Part shown: one piece after another, positions 5,089-5,220 of the stretch
Numbering within the stretch: the first letter of the stretch is position 1
Layout of the letters: each line of letters opens with the position of its first letter
Source of the DNA: Bacillota bacterium
Lineage (GTDB): Bacteria; Bacillota; Clostridia; DSM-8532
DNA length: 5,220 nucleotides
Direction: 5' to 3'
Assembly (NCBI GenBank): GCA_023426765.1
Contig: JAEZBW010000552.1
Coordinates: 1 to 5,220, forward strand
The notes under the pieces: generated by a model
What the model saw: only the letters and a program-made list of their open reading frames with translations
What the model was told of the DNA's origin: nothing
Database searches by the model: none
Position numbers and translations under genes: made by a program

Positions 5089-5134
5089 TGTTACGAGAAT
5101 TTGAAAAATGGTTACAGAAAGGTTAACAGTTACC
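5089..5134 (-). promoter_or_regulatory. GTTAC direct-repeat cluster, PhoP-box-like operator
   Basis: On the plus strand GTTAC or GTTAAC recurs at 5090, 5111, 5122 and 5129. The first three are spaced 21 and 11 bp apart, about one and two helical turns; the fourth is 7 bp on. On the minus strand they read GTAAC/TTAAC, similar to the TTAACA repeats with 11-bp spacing bound by PhoP in Gram-positive bacteria. The cluster reaches the -35 position of the TACAAT promoter, where such activators bind. Regulator identity is inference. Confidence 0.4.
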
Positions 5135-5220
5135 GGCTGAAAAACATACACCAAACAAAAACCGTCATTCAGAACCGACTTCCGGTATACAGAATATGGA
5201 ATTATATTATTGACACTATG

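Larger units (their letters stand above)
5028..5148 (+). repeat. 17-bp direct repeat pair flanking the permease promoter
   Basis: ACCGGCTGAAAATCATA (5028-5044) and ACCGGCTGAAAAACATA (5132-5148) match at 16 of 17 positions, 104 bp apart. The copies bracket the -10 box and the GTTAC cluster. The left copy also supplies bases to the leader hairpin. Confidence 0.6.
4949..5220. other. Upstream region of the permease gene to the window edge
   Basis: No coding region is visible in these 272 bp. They hold the permease ribosome binding site, the leader hairpin, the -10 box, the GTTAC repeats and the 17-bp direct repeats listed separately. From 5149 to the edge the sequence is AT-rich with no feature I can support; it ends in TTGACA (5210-5215), a possible -35 box facing right whose partner would be outside. 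Confidence 0.6.

Noticed and set aside
5210..5220. TTGACA at the right edge as a promoter of a rightward gene
   Set aside because: The -10 and any gene would lie outside the window, so a single hexamer cannot support a promoter call.

Overview
The window looks like chromosome from a Gram-positive Clostridia-type bacterium. This is inferred from strong AAGGAG-type ribosome binding sites, the lipoprotein signal peptide, moderate GC content and the DUF362/ferredoxin gene types; no marker gene fixes the species. All credible genes lie on the minus strand, so they are transcribed from right to left.

Right to left: (1) 4949-5220 is a regulatory region with a TACAAT -10 box, GTTAC-type direct repeats resembling a PhoP box, and a GC-rich hairpin plus T tract in the presumed leader. 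(2) 4157-4948 encodes a multi-pass membrane protein resembling the ArsP/YraQ permease group. (3) 3909-4156 is a spacer filled with two kinds of REP-like repeat. (4) 2739-3908 encodes a secreted lipoprotein with a DUF362 domain. (5) 1543-2700 encodes a second DUF362 protein, cytoplasmic, ending in two [4Fe-4S] ferredoxin motifs. The two DUF362 genes are 38 bp apart and form a probable operon. (6) 926-1542 has no convincing protein gene. It holds a cluster of inverted repeats (1209-1412) between a weak plus-strand promoter-like site and a plus-strand terminator-like hairpin, plus a 54-bp palindromic repeat. (7) 1-925 is the N-terminal part of a large protein with two beta-sandwich-like modules, possibly a carbohydrate-active enzyme, running off the left edge.

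The most interesting points are the pairing of an exported and a cytosolic Fe-S DUF362 paralogue beside a permease, the inverted copies of one REP-like element that bracket exactly this gene pair, and the multi-hairpin element at 1209-1412, which could be a non-coding RNA or a non-autonomous mobile element. DUF362 has no function that I can state with confidence, so any joint role (for example transport or metal/redox handling) is inference.
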